Shown here piece by piece: positions 13,178 to 15,937 of a stretch of DNA of 15,937 nt. The notes under the pieces were generated by a model. It was not told the origin of the DNA. It did no database searches and was given only the letters and a program-made list of their open reading frames with translations. Every line of letters begins with the position of its first letter. The stretch's first letter is position 1. The stretch is from Oscillospiraceae bacterium (GTDB lineage: Bacteria > Bacillota > Clostridia > Oscillospirales > Oscillospiraceae), in assembly GCA_017501805.1 (NCBI GenBank), contig JAFVWG010000146.1, forward strand, positions 1 through 15,937, read 5' to 3'. A program made the position numbers and the translations under genes.

Positions 13178-15155
13178 CGTGCTCCACCTCCATGCGGAGC
13201 TTCTTGTCTGCCTCGCTTACCACCAGGCGGATTGTTTGTGTGCTGGTCTGGGTGAGGTGTGTCACGCTCTCGGCGTTGTCAATGAAGACCGGCATCTTGA
13301 GTCCCCAGTGCTCCGAAAGGGTTCCGATGATCTCCAGTCCCGCGTTGATTCTCGCCGCGTTGTTGGCGAAGGTGTACGGTACCATTCTGCCGTCGGCTGC
13401 CGGTATCATTACCTCGCAGTCTTCTTTGAGTCCGCCGTTTAGCTGCTCCTGGAAGAGGCGGAAGCGGACGCTCTGGAATTTGCCGTTGATTCTGTCGGTG
13501 AGGGCGGCTACCTTTGCCTTTGTGAAAAGGTCGCAAAGGTAGAGACCTTTTTCGATTTCTTCGTACTCTCCGGAGAGGCGTTCTTCCTGGCGCTCCAGTT
13601 CGGCAATGCGGCGGCGCTGATTTTCTGCCATCGTCAGCTGCATCTGTTTGTCCTGCTCCTCGCGGATGGCGTCCTTTGTGGCGCGAATTTTGGCTTCTAC
13701 GGCGCTGACTGCTTCGGTCGTGCATTTTCCTTCGTCAGCGATTTTCTCCTCAATTTCGGCAATCTGGGCGGTCAGGGCGAGGTATTGAGCGGTTGTCTCG
13801 TAAACCGTAGGTACCGGGCGCTTGGCTTCCAGGTCTGCGACCTTCGCTTCGGCGTCTGCCTTTTTCTGCTTGGCTTCCTCCAGGGAGGCGGTCAGGGTTG
13901 CGATTTTGGTTTCCAGCTCGGCGATCGCCGTCTTGCTTGCCTCGGTTTTTCCGCGCTGGTTGATGTCCTCCAGTTTTTTGCTCTTGCGGAGGTTGAATTC
14001 CTCGCGCATCTTCTCGATCTGATCTGCAGGGAGGCTCTGGTGGCAGGTCGGGCATACCGACTGGCTTTCGTCCCACGTTTCCTTGCTGATGCGGTCGTAG
14101 TCCGCGAGCAGCTGTGTGCGGAGGTCGCGCAGGTGCTTGAGCTGCGCTTCGGCTCTTCGGATGTCTTCCTCGATGTCCTCGACCGTGCGTCTGGCTTCCG
14201 ATGCCTCTCTCTTGGCGAGAAGGATGTCGGCGTCGATGTCTGCCGTCATATCGTTCTGGCGCTTGGTGTGGGCGGCTCTGCCTTCCGCGATTTCAGTCTT
14301 GAGCTCTGCGACCTTCTTCTGAAGTTCCGCTGTGGCGGTACCGCCGGTGGCTGCGTTTGCCTTCTCGATCGCCAGGTCGTCGAGTTTCTTTGAAAGCGCC
14401 GCGATGTTGCGGTCGATTTCCTCGGCGTCAAGTCCTGCGGTGTCCGGGATCGCTCTCTCGGCTTCGTCGATTCTGGCGGGGATACCTTCGAGCTGCTTGT
14501 TGATGTCTGCCTTCTTTGCGGAGGCTACCTTTCGGTATTCTTCGGGGGTGTGGTACTGTTCTGCGGTGCCGGGCATTCGGAGGAAGTCGGGGAGTTCTTT
14601 CAGCTCCTTGTTGCCGGCGATGATTTCGTCGTCGCTGATGTCTCCGCAAATCTCCAGGAGGATCTTGCGTCGGGTGTCCCATGCGAGCTGCTCCGGGAAG
14701 TAGTCGGGCATCGTGAGCATCTTCGGCTTCTCCTGGTCGCCTCCACAAAAGCCGAGGACGGTTGCGGTGAATTCCTTCTCTTTGACCGGTACGCCGTCCA
14801 CCGAATACTCGACGGTGTGTCCATCGAATTCTTCGTGTGCGCTGCCACGCTTCTTCTTGTACACCTCTCTGAAGATCTTCTTCAGGGTTACGATCCTGCC
14901 GTTGTCCATCTCAAAGACGCCCTCCGAGCTGTGCTCCAGGTTGTGAAGGTCTCCGTCCGGTCCTTTGGTTTTCGGTGTGAAGTTCTTCGCGGCCGTGCTG
15001 GCTTTATCGAAAAGCAGCCAGGTGATGGCGTTGTAGACCGTCGTCTTGCCGGTGGCGTTGTCTCCGTAAATGCTGGCGCTCTTTCCGCCGTCAAAGTCGA
15101 ATTCCAGGCTCTTGATGCCCTGGAAATTGTTCAGGGTGAGTTTCAATAATTTCAT
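13158..15155 (-). CDS. SMC/Rad50-like AAA ATPase with zinc hook
   Basis: The 665-residue protein has the SbcC/Rad50 layout. Residues 1-60 hold the N-terminal ATPase lobe with Walker A GDNATGKTT at 31-39. Long coiled coils occupy about 200-360 and 385-535, separated by a zinc-hook CPTC at 368-371 (WDESQSVCPTCHQSLP). The C-terminal lobe (about 540-665) ends with MPVFIDNAESVTHL at 621-634 where Rad50 has its Walker B, but Asp-Asn replaces the usual Asp-Glu; in place of the LSGGE signature is NNAARINAGLEI at 598-609. This variant is a known group in Bacillota phages beside RecT. No SbcD/Mre11 nuclease gene is visible. ATGA overlap couples it to the preceding zinc-ribbon gene. Confidence 0.92.
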   Translation of the reverse strand: MKLLKLTLNNFQGIKSLEFDFDGGKSASIYGDNATGKTTVYNAITWLLFDKASTAAKNFTPKTKGPDGDLHNLEHSSEGVFEMDNGRIVTLKKIFREVYKKKRGSAHEEFDGHTVEYSVDGVPVKEKEFTATVLGFCGGDQEKPKMLTMPDYFPEQLAWDTRRKILLEICGDISDDEIIAGNKELKELPDFLRMPGTAEQYHTPEEYRKVASAKKADINKQLEGIPARIDEAERAIPDTAGLDAEEIDRNIAALSKKLDDLAIEKANAATGGTATAELQKKVAELKTEIAEGRAAHTKRQNDMTADIDADILLAKREASEARRTVEDIEEDIRRAEAQLKHLRDLRTQLLADYDRISKETWDESQSVCPTCHQSLPADQIEKMREEFNLRKSKKLEDINQRGKTEASKTAIAELETKIATLTASLEEAKQKKADAEAKVADLEAKRPVPTVYETTAQYLALTAQIAEIEEKIADEGKCTTEAVSAVEAKIRATKDAIREEQDKQMQLTMAENQRRRIAELERQEERLSGEYEEIEKGLYLCDLFTKAKVAALTDRINGKFQSVRFRLFQEQLNGGLKEDCEVMIPAADGRMVPYTFANNAARINAGLEIIGTLSEHWGLKMPVFIDNAESVTHLTQTSTQTIRLVVSEADKKLRMEVEHGADIPD

Positions 15156-15304
15156 GCGATCATTCGCTCCTTTCTTTGCGGTGCCGGTTCGGGTGTCGGC
15201 TGGTCAGGTGGTGTGGGTTGCGGGGTTGGTTCGTTTGATCTGCAGTCGCAAATCTCGCCGTGGTCGAGGTTGGCTCCGCAGTCGGGGCATTCGTAGAATT
15301 TCAT
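15152..15304 (-). CDS. Small zinc-ribbon protein with Pro-rich tail
   Basis: This 50-residue protein has C6-x2-C9 (YECPDCGANL) and C18-x-C20 (GEICDCRS), a tiny zinc ribbon, followed by a low-complexity Pro/Thr/Gln tail (EPTPQPTPPDQPTPEPAPQ) and a basic end. The chosen ATG lies seven bases after a strong AAAGGAGGAG; a longer in-frame reading begins inside the hydrolase gene and has no ribosome binding site. Its stop overlaps the SMC-like start as ATGA, so the two are translationally coupled. It may be an accessory subunit or adaptor for that ATPase; this is inference. Confidence 0.7.
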   Translation of the reverse strand: MKFYECPDCGANLDHGEICDCRSNEPTPQPTPPDQPTPEPAPQRKERMIA

Positions 15305-15318
15305 CAGTTCTCCTCCTT

Positions 15319-15937
15319 TCAGTTTTCGTATGGTGAAGGAAGGCTCCAGTCCCAGGTGTTGCCGCCCTTCCATTCGTCTGTGAAATAGTTCCGCTCACCG
15401 TCGCCGGTGAAGTAGGTGTATTCTTTCGGCAGCACTCTACCCACGTCTTCGATGCCTGCCTTTTCGGCTGCCCATCGTGCCAGGACGTCTGCCGCTATTT
15501 TCTTGCATTCGGTTGTTGCCGGGTTGTCTTCATCGTATCCTACGAATTGTCCGGGGAAGGTCAGGACGTATTCGATGTCGCCGCCGCAGGCGTATCCTTT
15601 GGCGTCCACTCGGTTAAGTATGCACCAGGCGACCGCCGCCTTCTCTGTGATGGATTCCACTCCGCGAGCCTCGCCCCAGATCGTCTTGGCGAGCATTTCG
15701 ACGTCGTCTTCGTTCGGTGTGAAGAATGGCTGCTCGGTTTCGGTCTTGTAGACCAGGTGGGTGATCTCGTAGTCGCCGGTTCCTGTGTTGCCGTTATCCG
15801 GCGCCAGCACCAGGTCGACGTTCGGGGTCTGAAGGTCTGCTTTGTCCGATGCTGCAGTTCCGCCTGCGCTCATAATCAGCGCCGTGAGGATGATTCCTAT
15901 TGCTATTCCCATAATCAGGGAGGTTATCTTTCTTTTC
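15319..15937 (-). CDS. SleB-type cell wall hydrolase (partial, N-terminus outside window)
   Basis: Residues are numbered from the first in-window ATG at 15912. The domain runs from about 69 to 197: LAKTIWGEARG (putative catalytic Glu81), KAAVAWCILNRV, VLTFPGQFVGY, YTYFTGDGERNYFTDEW and a final WDWSLPSPYEN, matching Hydrolase_2 (SleB) peptidoglycan hydrolases. A hydrophobic segment (about 3-20) follows a basic stretch KRKITSLI that stays open to the window edge; that ATG lacks a ribosome binding site, so the true start probably lies beyond the edge and the N-terminus is a signal peptide or anchor. The enzyme would act in the cell wall outside the membrane. Its place ahead of the recombination genes, rather than in a lysis cassette, is unusual. 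Confidence 0.85.
   Translation of the reverse strand, partial: KRKITSLIMGIAIGIILTALIMSAGGTAASDKADLQTPNVDLVLAPDNGNTGTGDYEITHLVYKTETEQPFFTPNEDDVEMLAKTIWGEARGVESITEKAAVAWCILNRVDAKGYACGGDIEYVLTFPGQFVGYDEDNPATTECKKIAADVLARWAAEKAGIEDVGRVLPKEYTYFTGDGERNYFTDEWKGGNTWDWSLPSPYEN

Noticed and set aside
13173..13188. Third copy of the dyad (GCACCGTGCT)
   Set aside because: Only the left ten bases match; the right half is absent, and the sequence is accounted for by the end of the SMC-like gene and the GTG start of the ASCH gene.
1490..15320. Recurring AAAGGAGGA (TCCTCCTTT on the plus strand) as a phage repeat family
   Set aside because: All the copies I checked lie 7 to 10 bases before a start codon; they are ribosome binding sites, not iterons.
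1..15937. CRISPR array, tRNA genes, insertion sequence ends, attachment sites
   Set aside because: None seen: no regularly spaced repeats, no transposase or integrase gene, no cloverleaf-like sequences noticed by eye; a tRNAscan run would be decisive for tRNAs.

Overview
The window is the early replication and recombination region of a tailed bacteriophage or prophage, read entirely from the minus strand (transcription runs from high to low coordinates). Almost every gene has a consensus AGGAGG-type ribosome binding site, neighbours overlap by 1 to 29 bases (ATGA, TGATG and TAATG junctions are common), and the protein set (RecT, SMC-like ATPase, DnaD-like initiator, helicase loader, RecU, DUF5131, ArpU-like regulator) is that of phages of Bacillota, most probably a fairly GC-rich gut-type Clostridia host. 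No integrase, repressor, terminase or structural gene is visible, so I cannot say whether this is a virion genome or an integrated prophage.

Layout in transcription order. (1) 15937-15152: a secreted SleB-type cell wall hydrolase cut by the window edge, then a 50-residue zinc-ribbon protein. (2) 15155-10927, recombination block: an SMC/Rad50-like ATPase with a zinc hook, an ASCH-domain protein with a zinc motif and a C-terminal QLTLF that looks like a sliding-clamp-binding peptide, RecT, and an MBL-fold hydrolase. (3) 10908-9441, replication initiation: a DnaD-like initiator and a helicase loader. (4) 9441-5632, accessory block: an orphan DNA methyltransferase, a protein with three Myb/SANT-like repeats and a Cys cluster, two small phage proteins, RecU resolvase, a two-helix membrane peptide and two small unknowns. 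(5) 5619-1681, SAM and nucleotide block: a short but catalytically intact S-adenosylmethionine synthetase, a putative PD-(D/E)XK nuclease, a zinc-motif protein, a radical-SAM-like DUF5131 (Gp37/Gp68) protein, a DUF4406 nucleotide-binding-fold protein and SSB. (6) 1665-1: a small unknown, an ArpU-like regulator, an 88-base intergenic region with a dyad and a candidate promoter, and a ParB-domain/adenine methyltransferase fusion running off the left edge.

How they fit together. The SMC-like ATPase, RecT, SSB and RecU form a recombination pathway, and the initiator and loader recruit the host helicase. Two methyltransferases and a radical-SAM-like protein consume SAM that the phage's own MetK can supply. 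The only sizeable non-coding gap (791-878) holds a 23-bp near-palindrome matched at 21 of 23 positions by a site inside the initiator gene (10517-10539). One copy sits just upstream of an extended -10 promoter and next to the ArpU-like gene; the other lies in the initiator's flexible linker, where lambda-type phages carry their replication origin. This pair, and the MetK-centred block, are the most interesting features of the window.
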